In this document: positions 53,509 to 61,744 of the stretch, in pieces
Layout of the letters: every line of letters starts with the position of its first letter
How positions within the stretch are numbered: the stretch's first letter is position 1
Assembly (NCBI RefSeq): GCF_032337115.1
Contig: NZ_JAVXZY010000006.1
Coordinates: 248,001 to 312,000, forward strand
Direction of reading: 5' to 3'
Length of the DNA stretch: 64,000 nt
Source of the DNA: Roseateles_C aquae
Lineage (GTDB): Bacteria > Pseudomonadota > Gammaproteobacteria > Burkholderiales > Burkholderiaceae_C
Position numbers and translations under genes: made by a program
The notes under the pieces: generated by a model
What the model was told of the DNA's origin: nothing
Database searches by the model: none
Seen by the model: only the letters and a program-made list of their open reading frames with translations

Positions 53509-55656
53509 TCAGCTGGCCAGGCGTGACAGGTCGGCGATGCGGTTCATCGCCTGATGCAGCTGGTTCAGGAGCGCCTGGCGGTTGGCGCGCAGCGCGGCGT
53601 CCTCGGCATTGACCATCACGCCATCGAAGAAGGCATCGACCGGCGCCTTCAGCGCTGCCAGCGCCTTCAGCGAGGCCGCATAGTCGCGCTGCTCGAAGGC
53701 CAGATCGGACTGCGGGCGCACGCTGGCCAGCGCGGCGGCCAGCTGCTGCTCGGCAGCTTCAGTCAGCAAGGCGGCGCTGACCTCGGTGGGCAGCTCGCCC
53801 TCGATCTTCTTCAGAATGTTGCTGACGCGCTTGTTGGCTGCTGCCAGCGAGGCCGCCTCGGGCAGCGCGGCAAAGCTGCGCACCGCGTCCAGCCGGCGCG
53901 GCACATCGCCCAGGCGCGTCGGCTGCAGCGCCAGCACGGCATCCACTTCCTGGGCGCTATAGCCCTGGTCGCGCAGCGACACGGCCAGCCGGTCGGCAAA
54001 GAAGCTTTGCAGCGCGACGCTCGGATCCTCGATCAATTCGCCGAAGGCCGGCACGGCCGCCTTCAGCAACTCGGGCAAGTCCAGCGGCAGATTGTTCTCG
54101 ACCAGGATGCGGATCACGCCCAGCGCGTGGCGGCGCAGTGCGAACGGGTCCTTGTCACCGGTGGGCAGCTGGCCGATGCCGAACAGGCCAACCAGGGTCT
54201 CCAGCTTGTCGGCCAGCGCGACCACGGTGCCGGTGTGATTGCGCGGCAGCGCATCGCCGGCAAAGCGCGGCTTGTAATGGTCTTCGATGGCGATGGCGAC
54301 ACCGTCGCGCAGGCCTTCATGGCGGGCGTAATAGCCGCCCATGATGCCCTGCAGCTCGGGGAACTCGCCGACCATATCGGTCAGCAGATCGGTCTTGGCC
54401 AGCAGCGCGGCCTGATCGGCCTTGTGCGCCAGCATCTGCAGCTCGTCGTGCGACTGCACCGAGGCGGGCTGGTGGTCGCCCAGCTGATGAACGATGGCGC
54501 GGGCGATGAAGCGCACGCGCTCGACACGATCGCCCTGGCTGCCCAGCTTGCCGTGATAGACCACCTTGGCGAGGCCCTCGACGCGGCTGGCCAGCGTCTT
54601 CTTGCGGTCCTGGTCGAAGAAGAACTTGGCGTCCGACAGGCGCGGGCGCACGACCCGCTCATTGCCCTGGATCACCGCGCCGGCGTCGGCCGGGCTGATG
54701 TTGGAGACGACCAGGAACTGGTGCGTCAGCTTGCCGGCGGCGTCGAGCAGCGGGAAGTACTTCTGGTTGGCCTTCATCGTCAGGATCAGGCATTCCTGCG
54801 GCACGGCGAGGAATTCCGATTCGAACTGGCAGGTCAGCACATTGGGGCGCTCGACCAGGGCCGTCACTTCGTCGAGCAGGGCCTCGTCGTCGATCGGCGT
54901 CAGGCCGTTGCCGGCCGCGGCCGCGGCAGCCTGCAGCTGCTTGACGATCTCGGCACGGCGCTCGGCAAAGCTGGCAATCACCGCGCCCTGCTCGCGCAGC
55001 TGGCTGGCATAGCTGTCGGCGCTCTCGATATTGAGCCGTTCAACGCTTGCCTCGAAACGGTGGCCGCGCGTTTCACGGCCGGCCGTCAGGCCCAGCGCCT
55101 GCACCGCCACCACCTCGCTGCCATATAGCGCCAGCAGGCTGTGCGCCGGACGGACGAACTTCACATCGCTCCAGCCATCGCTGAGCTGGTAGGTCATGAC
55201 CTTGGGGATGGGCAGCTTGGCCAGCGCCTCGTCGAGCGCCTTCTGCAGGCCCTCGGCCAGGCTGGCGCCGGCGACGACGGAGTCCAGGAACAGCGCCTCG
55301 GCCTTGCCGTCCATCGCGCGCTTGAGTGTCGGCACGACGCTGGCATCGGCCCCCACGGCAGCCAGCTTCTTCAGCAGCGCCGGCGTCGGCGCGCCGGCAG
55401 CATCCAGCGCCACGGCCACCGGCATCAGCTTTTGCTGCAGCTGGCGATCGGCGGCCTTGGGCGCCACGCCGGCCACATGCACGGCCAGCCGGCGCGGTGA
55501 GGCAAAAGACGTCACCGCGGCATCGGCAGCAGCCAGGCCTTGGGCCTTGAGGCTGTCGGCCAGCACCGAGGAAAAGGCCTCGCCGAGCTTCTTCAGCGCC
55601 TTGGGTGGCAGCTCTTCGACAAACAGTTCCAGCAGGAGATTCTTGTGTTCGCTCAT
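53509..55656 (-). CDS. glyS: Glycyl-tRNA synthetase beta subunit
   Basis: This is a 715-residue protein. The N-terminus carries the family start LLLELFVEELPPKAL. The body contains HRFEASV and FVRPAHSLLALYG-like B3/B4 regions and NQKYFPL. The HD-like domain follows, and the C-terminal DALR anticodon-binding region ends in LNQLHQAMNRIADLSRL. It binds tRNA-Gly and works as an alpha2-beta2 tetramer with GlyQ, whose gene ends five bases upstream. The ATG at 55656 (MSEHKNLL) is chosen; ribosome-site strength is low, so coupling to glyQ is likely. Confidence 0.97.
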   Translation of the reverse strand: MSEHKNLLLELFVEELPPKALKKLGEAFSSVLADSLKAQGLAAADAAVTSFASPRRLAVHVAGVAPKAADRQLQQKLMPVAVALDAAGAPTPALLKKLAAVGADASVVPTLKRAMDGKAEALFLDSVVAGASLAEGLQKALDEALAKLPIPKVMTYQLSDGWSDVKFVRPAHSLLALYGSEVVAVQALGLTAGRETRGHRFEASVERLNIESADSYASQLREQGAVIASFAERRAEIVKQLQAAAAAAGNGLTPIDDEALLDEVTALVERPNVLTCQFESEFLAVPQECLILTMKANQKYFPLLDAAGKLTHQFLVVSNISPADAGAVIQGNERVVRPRLSDAKFFFDQDRKKTLASRVEGLAKVVYHGKLGSQGDRVERVRFIARAIVHQLGDHQPASVQSHDELQMLAHKADQAALLAKTDLLTDMVGEFPELQGIMGGYYARHEGLRDGVAIAIEDHYKPRFAGDALPRNHTGTVVALADKLETLVGLFGIGQLPTGDKDPFALRRHALGVIRILVENNLPLDLPELLKAAVPAFGELIEDPSVALQSFFADRLAVSLRDQGYSAQEVDAVLALQPTRLGDVPRRLDAVRSFAALPEAASLAAANKRVSNILKKIEGELPTEVSAALLTEAAEQQLAAALASVRPQSDLAFEQRDYAASLKALAALKAPVDAFFDGVMVNAEDAALRANRQALLNQLHQAMNRIADLSRLAS

Positions 55657-55661
55657 GGAGT

Positions 55662-56618
55662 TCAAGCTGCCTTCTTAGCGTTCTTTTCTGCCTGCTTGGC
55701 GAGGTTCGCCAGCACTTCCTCGCCCCAGGCCTTGGGGGCCATCGGGAAACCGAGGCGAGCCCGGCTGTCCAGATAGCTCTGCGCCACCGCGCGGGCCAGG
55801 TTGCGGATGCGGCCGATGTAGGCGGCGCGCTCGGTCACCGAGATGGCGCCGCGGGCGTCGAGCAGATTGAAGCTGTGGCCGGCCTTGAGCAGCTGCTCAT
55901 AAGCCGGCAGCGCCAGCTGCTGCGACATCAGGTGCTGCGATTGACGCTCGTGGGCGGCAAAGGCCTGCAGCAGGAAGTCGACATCGCTGTGCTCGAAGTT
56001 GTAGGTCGACTGCTCGACCTCGTTCTGGTGGAACACATCCCCATACTTGATATTGGGCGCACCGTTCTTGCCTTCGACGTAGACGAGGTCGTAGACCGAC
56101 TCGACGCCCTGCAGATACATGGCCAGGCGCTCCAGGCCATAGGTGATCTCGCCGGTGATGGGCTTGCAGTCGATGCCGCCGACCTGCTGGAAGTAGGTGA
56201 ACTGCGTCACCTCCATGCCGTTCAACCAGACTTCCCAGCCCAGGCCCCAGCAGCCCAGCGTCGGGTTCTCCCAATCGTCCTCGACGAAGCGGACATCGTT
56301 CTTCTTCAGATCAAAGCCCAGCGCCTCCAGCGAGCCGAGGTAGAGCTCCAGGATATTGGCCGGTGCCGGCTTGAGCACGACCTGGAACTGGTAGTAGTGC
56401 TGCAGCCGGTTCGGGTTCTCGCCATAGCGGCCATCCTTGGGGCGGCGGCTGGGCTGCACATAGGCGGCGCTCCAGGGCTCGGGGCCCAGCGCGCGCAGGA
56501 AGGTGGCGGTGTGGCTGGTGCCGGCGCCGACTTCCATGTCATAGGGCTGCAGCAAGGCGCAGCCCTGCTGGGACCAGTATTCCTGTAGGCGAAGAATGAG
56601 TTGCTGGAAGCTCAGCAT
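55662..56618 (-). CDS. glyQ: Glycyl-tRNA synthetase alpha subunit
   Basis: This is a 318-residue class II core subunit. It starts MLSFQQLILRLQEYW and has QPYDMEVGAGT, the class II motifs in RPKDGRYGENPNRLQHYYQFQV, NGMEVTQFTYFQQVGG, and ITYGLERLAMYLQGV. It forms glycyl-adenylate and pairs with GlyS. The open frame runs on to 56840, but the real start is the ATG at 56618. The MITE at 56693-56960 lies 75 bases upstream, between this gene and lnt, so it may alter the promoter or transcriptional coupling. Confidence 0.97.
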   Translation of the reverse strand: MLSFQQLILRLQEYWSQQGCALLQPYDMEVGAGTSHTATFLRALGPEPWSAAYVQPSRRPKDGRYGENPNRLQHYYQFQVVLKPAPANILELYLGSLEALGFDLKKNDVRFVEDDWENPTLGCWGLGWEVWLNGMEVTQFTYFQQVGGIDCKPITGEITYGLERLAMYLQGVESVYDLVYVEGKNGAPNIKYGDVFHQNEVEQSTYNFEHSDVDFLLQAFAAHERQSQHLMSQQLALPAYEQLLKAGHSFNLLDARGAISVTERAAYIGRIRNLARAVAQSYLDSRARLGFPMAPKAWGEEVLANLAKQAEKNAKKAA

Positions 56619-56692
56619 GGTGATCGCTATGCCCTCGGGTGGGGATGGGGGAAAGGTGTCGAGAAGTGCGGCCGATTCTACGGGGGTGTTAG

Positions 56693-56960
56693 GGAAGGTC
56701 TGCATAAGTCGGCGTGAGCCGTGGTTGGGAGAAATGGGGCGGCCACGTAGGCGCGCTGCGAAGGTCGGGCTGGTGGCCCGACAGCCGAGCAGCGCAACGC
56801 CCGTGGGGGCCCCATTTCTCCCAACCCGCAGGGCAAGCACCAGCCAACCCCTGCCGGTGTTGCGAGCCTTGCGCAGGCCACCAGCCTGAGCTGCGGCTCG
56901 CGCCTAGGCAGGCCTTGGCCGGTGCTTGCCACGGCCCACGCCGACTTATGCAGACCTTCC
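56693..56960. mobile_element. IS5-type MITE with TTAG target duplication
   Basis: This is a 268-bp element. Terminal inverted repeats of 32 bases (56693-56724 and 56929-56960) begin GGAAGGTCTGCATAAGTCGG and differ at one position. TTAG flanks both ends (56689-56692 and 56961-56964), an exact four-base target duplication of the YTAR type used by the IS5 subgroup. The tip GGAAGGT also resembles IS5 ends. Inside is a 17-base perfect stem (56723-56739 with 56810-56826). No transposase is encoded, so it would need one in trans. It sits between lnt and glyQ. Confidence 0.9.
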
Positions 56961-56987
56961 TTAGCGTATTTCCCTGGGGAGCGCTGC

Positions 56988-58553
56988 TCAGCGGCGCGCG
57001 CGCAACGCCGCCAGCCCGAGCAGCACGGCCAGCAGCAGACCAAAGGGCCAGAGGCCGAAGCGACCCAGCCAGCGCGCATAGGGCGTGGCACCACGGCGGC
57101 CCTCGACCTCAACCTCCAGCACGCCCGCCGTGTCGGCCGGCAAGCGGGCCAGCACCCGGCCGCGATGGTCGATGGCAGCGGTGGCGCCGGTGTTGGTGGC
57201 GCGGATCAGCGGGCGCTGGAACTCCAGCGTGCGCATGATGGAGAACTGCAGATGCTGGTCCTGCACCATCCAGCGGCCGAACCAGCCCAGATTGCTGGCG
57301 TTGGCCAAGACGGTGGCCATCTCTGGCGTCTCCTGTCCATTGGCATCGCCCTGCACGCTGGCGACGAAGTCCTCGCCGAACAAATCCTCGTAGCAGATCA
57401 GCGGTCGCACCCGCTGGCCGGCGACCTCGAGCGCGCGCTGATGCTGGCCGCGCGCCTGGTCATCCATTGGAATCTCGAGCAGGCGCACAAGCCAATGAAA
57501 GCCCAGCGGCGTGATCTCGCCAAAGGGCAGCAGATGGCGCTTGCCATAGGCGTAGGGTGCGCCTTGGCCAAAGGCGCTCAGCGAGTTGACGAAGCCATCC
57601 TGCTCATTGCCCAGAAAGGTACCTAGCAGCAGGCTGCGGCCACGGGCGCTGGCCTCGAAACGCTGCAACACCGCCTCGTCCAGATAGGCCAGCGGCACCG
57701 GCACCACCGATTCCGGCGTCAGCACCAGTTGGCCGCGCGCGCTGTCGACCTGAACGGCCAGATCGGCCAGGTTGGTGCCCCAACGCTCGCGATCGAACTT
57801 CTGTTCCTGCGGCACATTGGGCTGCACCAGCGAGGCGCGCAGCTGGCCGCTGGGCGCGGTGAAGTCCTGCGGCAGCAGTTGGCCCGCCAGCACGATCGCC
57901 ACCCCCAGGGTCAGGGGCTTCCACGCGCGACCGACCAGACCCACTAGACCGGCGGCCAGCAGCGCCGCGATCAGACAGATGCCGTAAACGCCCACCCAGG
58001 GCGCAAACACCGCCAGCGGGCCGACCGTGTGCGCATAGCCGCTGGCAATCCAGGGAAAGCCGCTGAGCAGGCTGGCCCGCGCCAGCTCGCCCAGCAGCCA
58101 GCACAGGGCCCAGACGCCGCCGTGCCAGGCACCGATAGCGCCGGCGCCAGCCTCCGCAGGCCGGCCACGATCGCGCAGCCAGGCCGCCAGTGCCAAAGGC
58201 ACGGCATGAAACAGCGCCAGACCCGCGGCCAGCAGCGCCACTGCCGCAATGGACAGCAGCGCCGGCAGATGGCCATGATCGTGCATGCTGATATAGAGCC
58301 ACCACAGCCCCGAGCCCAGCCAGGCGAAGGCAAAGCAGGCGCCCAGCCAGGCGGCACGGCGTGGCGCCACCGACCAGCTCAAGCCTGCCAGCCAGGCCAG
58401 CGCCAAGATTTGCAAGGGCCAGGCCTCGGTGGGCGCAAACGCCGCGCAGTGCAGCAGGCCGGCCAGCAAGGCCTGCGCCGTCGCCCAGTGGCCAGACGAA
58501 ACCACGTCCACCGACCGCCGGGCGCGCAAGCCCGCCAGGCTGAAGCGACTCAC
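56988..58553 (-). CDS. lnt: Apolipoprotein N-acyltransferase
   Basis: This 521-residue integral membrane enzyme has an N-terminal bundle of helices (~15-215) and a nitrilase-fold domain. The catalytic triad is visible as Glu in LTPESVVP, Lys in YGKRHLLPFGE and Cys in ICYEDLFGE. It adds the third acyl chain to lipoproteins in the inner membrane before Lol transport. The start is a GTG at 58553 that overlaps the corC stop by four bases (GTGA), so the two are co-translated. The length is normal for the family. The C-terminus ends in a final membrane helix (LWPFGLLLAVLLGLAAL). Confidence 0.96.
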   Translation of the reverse strand: MSRFSLAGLRARRSVDVVSSGHWATAQALLAGLLHCAAFAPTEAWPLQILALAWLAGLSWSVAPRRAAWLGACFAFAWLGSGLWWLYISMHDHGHLPALLSIAAVALLAAGLALFHAVPLALAAWLRDRGRPAEAGAGAIGAWHGGVWALCWLLGELARASLLSGFPWIASGYAHTVGPLAVFAPWVGVYGICLIAALLAAGLVGLVGRAWKPLTLGVAIVLAGQLLPQDFTAPSGQLRASLVQPNVPQEQKFDRERWGTNLADLAVQVDSARGQLVLTPESVVPVPLAYLDEAVLQRFEASARGRSLLLGTFLGNEQDGFVNSLSAFGQGAPYAYGKRHLLPFGEITPLGFHWLVRLLEIPMDDQARGQHQRALEVAGQRVRPLICYEDLFGEDFVASVQGDANGQETPEMATVLANASNLGWFGRWMVQDQHLQFSIMRTLEFQRPLIRATNTGATAAIDHRGRVLARLPADTAGVLEVEVEGRRGATPYARWLGRFGLWPFGLLLAVLLGLAALRARR

Positions 58554-59452
58554 GCGGCGTCGTCGGCCGCAGCCGCCGGCAGGCCTGCCATGCGGTTGAC
58601 CTTGAACCAGCGCACCGCGCCGCCGCGGGTCAGCATCACGGTGAAGCGCAGGCCAGCAATTTCGACGAGCTCGCCGCGCCGCGGCACATGACCATGCTCA
58701 TGAGCCACCAGGCCGCCGATGGTGTCGAACTCATCCTCGGGCAGTTGCAGGGAAAAAGCCTGGTTGACGATGGCGATGGGGGCATCGCCAGGCACCCGCT
58801 GGCTGCCATCGGCCAGGGTGTAGATGCCGCCGTCGCCGTCCTTGTCGTCGAATTCGTCTTCGATTTCGCCGACGATTTCCTCCAGCACATCCTCGATGGT
58901 CAGCAGCCCGGCGGTGTTGCCGAACTCGTCGACCACCATGGCCAGGTGGTTGCGATTGGAGCGGAAGTCACGCAAGAGCTCGTTCAGGCCCTTGCTCTCC
59001 GGCACAAAGACCGCCGGCCGCAGCAGCGTGCGCAGATTGAGCTCCGGCGCGCGCTGCAGCTTCAGCAAGTCCTTGGCCAGCAGGATGCCGATGATGTTGT
59101 CGCGCTGCCCTTCGTAGACCGGAAATCGTGAATGGCCGGTATCAATCACCGCCGCCAGCAACTCTTCGTAACCGGATTCGATGTCGAGCAGATCCATCCG
59201 CGGCGCGGCGACCATCACATCGCCGGCGCTCAGCTCGGCCATGCGCAGCACACCCTCGAGCATCTGGCGCGATTCGGGCGCAATCAGCTCGCGGGCTTCG
59301 GCTTCGGCCAGCGTTTCAATCAGTTCCGATGTGGAGTCCGGCCCCGGATGGAGGAACTCCAGCATGCGATTCAAAAGCCCGCGCGGTTCGGCGGTACTGC
59401 GATGCCCCCCACTCTTGGCGTGGGGGAAGCGACTAGGCTGAGGTTCTGACAC
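58550..59452 (-). CDS. corC: HlyC/CorC-type CBS-pair protein
   Basis: This 300-residue soluble protein has two CBS domains (~65-195, containing VMVAAPRMDLLDIES and VVDEFGNTAGLLTIEDVLEEIVGEIEDEF in parts). A CorC/HlyC transporter-associated domain follows (~210-295). No N-terminal membrane domain is present, so it is CorC-like and not a full CNNM transporter. E. coli CorC helps magnesium or cobalt efflux and sits before lnt, as here. The start is the GTG at 59452 (VSEPQPSRF); the ribosome site is weak, and the frame continues to 59554 without family sequence. Confidence 0.9.
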   Translation of the reverse strand: MSEPQPSRFPHAKSGGHRSTAEPRGLLNRMLEFLHPGPDSTSELIETLAEAEARELIAPESRQMLEGVLRMAELSAGDVMVAAPRMDLLDIESGYEELLAAVIDTGHSRFPVYEGQRDNIIGILLAKDLLKLQRAPELNLRTLLRPAVFVPESKGLNELLRDFRSNRNHLAMVVDEFGNTAGLLTIEDVLEEIVGEIEDEFDDKDGDGGIYTLADGSQRVPGDAPIAIVNQAFSLQLPEDEFDTIGGLVAHEHGHVPRRGELVEIAGLRFTVMLTRGGAVRWFKVNRMAGLPAAAADDAA

Positions 59453-59645
59453 AGGTGTTCGTGTCGTAGTAGCGGAACGCTGAGAATAACAGCCCTGTGT
59501 GACACTCGCAGGTTGACAAGCCCGCCGGCTTGAAACACAGTCGGCCGCCCTCATCTGGGCGGCTCAGGTTCCCGCGCAGAATTCTTCGCCTCTTATCGCC
59601 TCTTCTCCACGACGCCCTCGTCGGCGCCAAGCAAAGCTGATCACC

Positions 59646-60683
59646 ATGTCTCAAGGCCTCATTCCCGCCACCATACTCACCGGCTTTCTGGGCTCGGGCA
59701 AGACCACGCTGCTCAAGCGCGTTCTCCAAGAGGCCCACGGGCAGAAGATCGCGGTGATCGAGAACGAGTTCGGTGAGGAGAACATCGACAACGAGATCCT
59801 CGTTGCCGACACCAATGAGCAGATCATCCAGATGAGCAATGGCTGCGTCTGTTGCACGATCCGTGAAGACCTGCGCACCACGCTGTCCGATCTGGCTGCC
59901 AAGAAGCGCCGCGGCGAGCTGGATTTCGAGCGCGTCGTCATCGAAACCACCGGCCTGGCCGACCCCGGCCCGGTGGCACAGACCTTCTTCATGGACGACG
60001 AGATCGCCGAGAGCTATCTGCTCGACTCGGTGCTGACCCTGGTCGACGCCGTTCATGCCGACGAGCAGCTGAACACCCGCCAGGAAGCCCGCCGCCAGAT
60101 TGGCTTTGCCGACCAGATCTTCATCAGCAAGAGCGATCTGGCCGAGCCGGTCAAGGTCGACGCGCTGGCCCACCGCATCAAGCACATGAACCCGCGCGCA
60201 CCGCAGCAGCGGGTGCATTTCGGCGAGGTCGAGATCGCCCGCGTCTTCGATCTGCGCGGCTTCAATCTGAACGCCAAGCTGGAAATCGATCCGGACTTCC
60301 TGAAGACCGACGATCACGACCACCACCATCATCACGATCACGAGCATGGCGAGCACTGCGACCACCCGCACCACCATGCCCATGACGACGATGTGAAGTC
60401 CTTTGTCTACCGCGCCGAGAAGCCCTTCAACCCGGCCAAGCTGGAAGAGTTCCTTGGTGCGATCGTGCAGGTCTATGGCCCCAAGCTGCTGCGCTACAAG
60501 GGTGTGCTGTGCATGAAGGGCACCGACAAGAAGGTGATCTTCCAAGGCGTGCACCAGCTGATGGGCTCGGACCTCGGCCCGAAGTGGATGCCCGGTGAAA
60601 AGAAGATCAGCAAGATGGTCTTCATCGGCATCGACCTGCCCAAGGAGATCCTGATGCAGGGGCTGGATGGCTGCCTGGCCTGA
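59646..60683 (+). CDS. CobW/COG0523 GTPase (putative zinc or metal chaperone)
   Basis: This is a 345-residue G3E GTPase. It has Walker A GFLGSGKTT, the metal site NGCVCCTIRED (CxCC), Walker B ETTGLADPGP and the base motif SKSDLAEP (for NKxD). A histidine- and aspartate-rich loop (about residues 222-247) follows and then the CobW C-terminal domain. Members insert or traffic metals such as zinc, cobalt or iron. No cobalamin genes and no Zur box are visible, so the metal is open. It starts at ATG 59646. A His-rich linker of this length is typical of zinc-linked ZNG1/YeiR-like members. Confidence 0.93.
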   Translation: MSQGLIPATILTGFLGSGKTTLLKRVLQEAHGQKIAVIENEFGEENIDNEILVADTNEQIIQMSNGCVCCTIREDLRTTLSDLAAKKRRGELDFERVVIETTGLADPGPVAQTFFMDDEIAESYLLDSVLTLVDAVHADEQLNTRQEARRQIGFADQIFISKSDLAEPVKVDALAHRIKHMNPRAPQQRVHFGEVEIARVFDLRGFNLNAKLEIDPDFLKTDDHDHHHHHDHEHGEHCDHPHHHAHDDDVKSFVYRAEKPFNPAKLEEFLGAIVQVYGPKLLRYKGVLCMKGTDKKVIFQGVHQLMGSDLGPKWMPGEKKISKMVFIGIDLPKEILMQGLDGCLA

Positions 60684-60780
60684 GCGGGCCAGGTACTCCG
60701 CCCCCTCATCCAGACGAGACGTGGTATGAATTTGCTGGCCCTGGTGCCACACTCAGGGATGACGCCTAAGAAGGTACTGC

Positions 60781-60808
60781 TTGAGTACACAGCCAAGCTG
60801 GCTACAAT
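60781..60808 (+). promoter_or_regulatory. Sigma-70-like promoter upstream of dksA
   Basis: TTGAGT (60781-60786) and TACAAT (60803-60808) are separated by 16 bases, close to the consensus. Transcription would start near 60815 and give a ~120-base leader before the dksA start. Confidence 0.55.
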
Positions 60809-60935
60809 CCGCGGCGCCCAAGACCGGCCAGGCCTCAAACCTGGTGCGAAATTGGCACAAAACCGGTTGTCATGACCGGCCCCGGTGGCAATACAGCCCG
60901 ATGAAGCAGGTATAAAGCCTGCGAGGAGACTGAAC

Positions 60936-61640
60936 GTGAGCAAGACCCCGGCCCCGAAATCCACCACGACGCAAACTGCTGCCGTGGCCACGGGGCGGCC
61001 GGCTGCAAAAGCAGGCAAAGCCGCCCCCAAGCCTCGTGCCGAGGAGCATGCTGCCGCCGTAGCGACCGCCGAAGCAGGCGCCCACCACACGGGCAACAGC
61101 CGCTTCGCCGACCGTTTTGCCCCACCGAAGCCGCCGACGCGACAAATGAGTAGTTCCGTGATTGAAACGCCCCGCCCCGCCGTGAAAGCCGACCCTAAGC
61201 TCGCCAATGCCTGGAAGACCAAGGCTGGTCATGAATTGACCGATGCCGAAGTCCTGGCCATGCCCGACTCCGAGTACATGAACGACAAGCAGATCGAGTT
61301 CTTCCGCGCCAAGCTGACGGAACTCAAGGAAGGTGTGCTGTCCAATGCCGGAGAAACCACCGAGCACTTGCGCGAAGACACCTCCATCGTCCCCGATCCG
61401 GCCGACCGCGCCACCATCGAGGAAGAGCATGCGCTTGAGCTGCGTACCCGCGACCGCGAGCGCAAGCTGCTGAAGAAGATCATGCAGTCGCTGGCCCGTC
61501 TGGACAGTGGCGACTACGGCTATTGCGATGAAACCGGCGAACCGATCGGCCTTGGCCGCTTGATCGCCCGCCCGACCGCCACGCTGTCGCTGGAAGCCCA
61601 GCAGCGTCGCGAGCTGAAGCAAAAGATGTTTGGTGATTGA
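60936..61640 (+). CDS. dksA: DksA-family RNA polymerase regulator with long N-terminal extension
   Basis: This 234-residue protein is about 80 residues longer than E. coli DksA because of a disordered Lys/Ala/Pro-rich N-terminus. The coiled-coil tip keeps the key DPADRATIEEE (Asp, Asp and Ala positions that probe the polymerase secondary channel). The C-terminal globular part, YGYCDETGEPIGLGRLIARP, has only one of the four zinc-ligand Cys, like many alpha- and betaproteobacterial DksA. It works with ppGpp to adjust rRNA and stress promoters. The GTG at 60936 has a strong GAGGAG site. A shorter ATG start at 61147 would remove most of the extension. Confidence 0.92.
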   Translation: MSKTPAPKSTTTQTAAVATGRPAAKAGKAAPKPRAEEHAAAVATAEAGAHHTGNSRFADRFAPPKPPTRQMSSSVIETPRPAVKADPKLANAWKTKAGHELTDAEVLAMPDSEYMNDKQIEFFRAKLTELKEGVLSNAGETTEHLREDTSIVPDPADRATIEEEHALELRTRDRERKLLKKIMQSLARLDSGDYGYCDETGEPIGLGRLIARPTATLSLEAQQRRELKQKMFGD

Positions 61641-61744
61641 TGAAGGCGCCGACAGGCCGTCCCCTTGACGGCCCGTCGCCGACTGGCGGGCCGCGAATGC
61701 CGCCACCTCCTTCCTCCCTCACTTCCTCAGCAGGTCCAGAGCGC

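Noticed and set aside
60310..60390. CAC/CAT-rich run in the CobW gene as a possible repeat expansion
   Set aside because: It encodes the usual metal-binding His-rich loop of this GTPase family and is irregular at base level.
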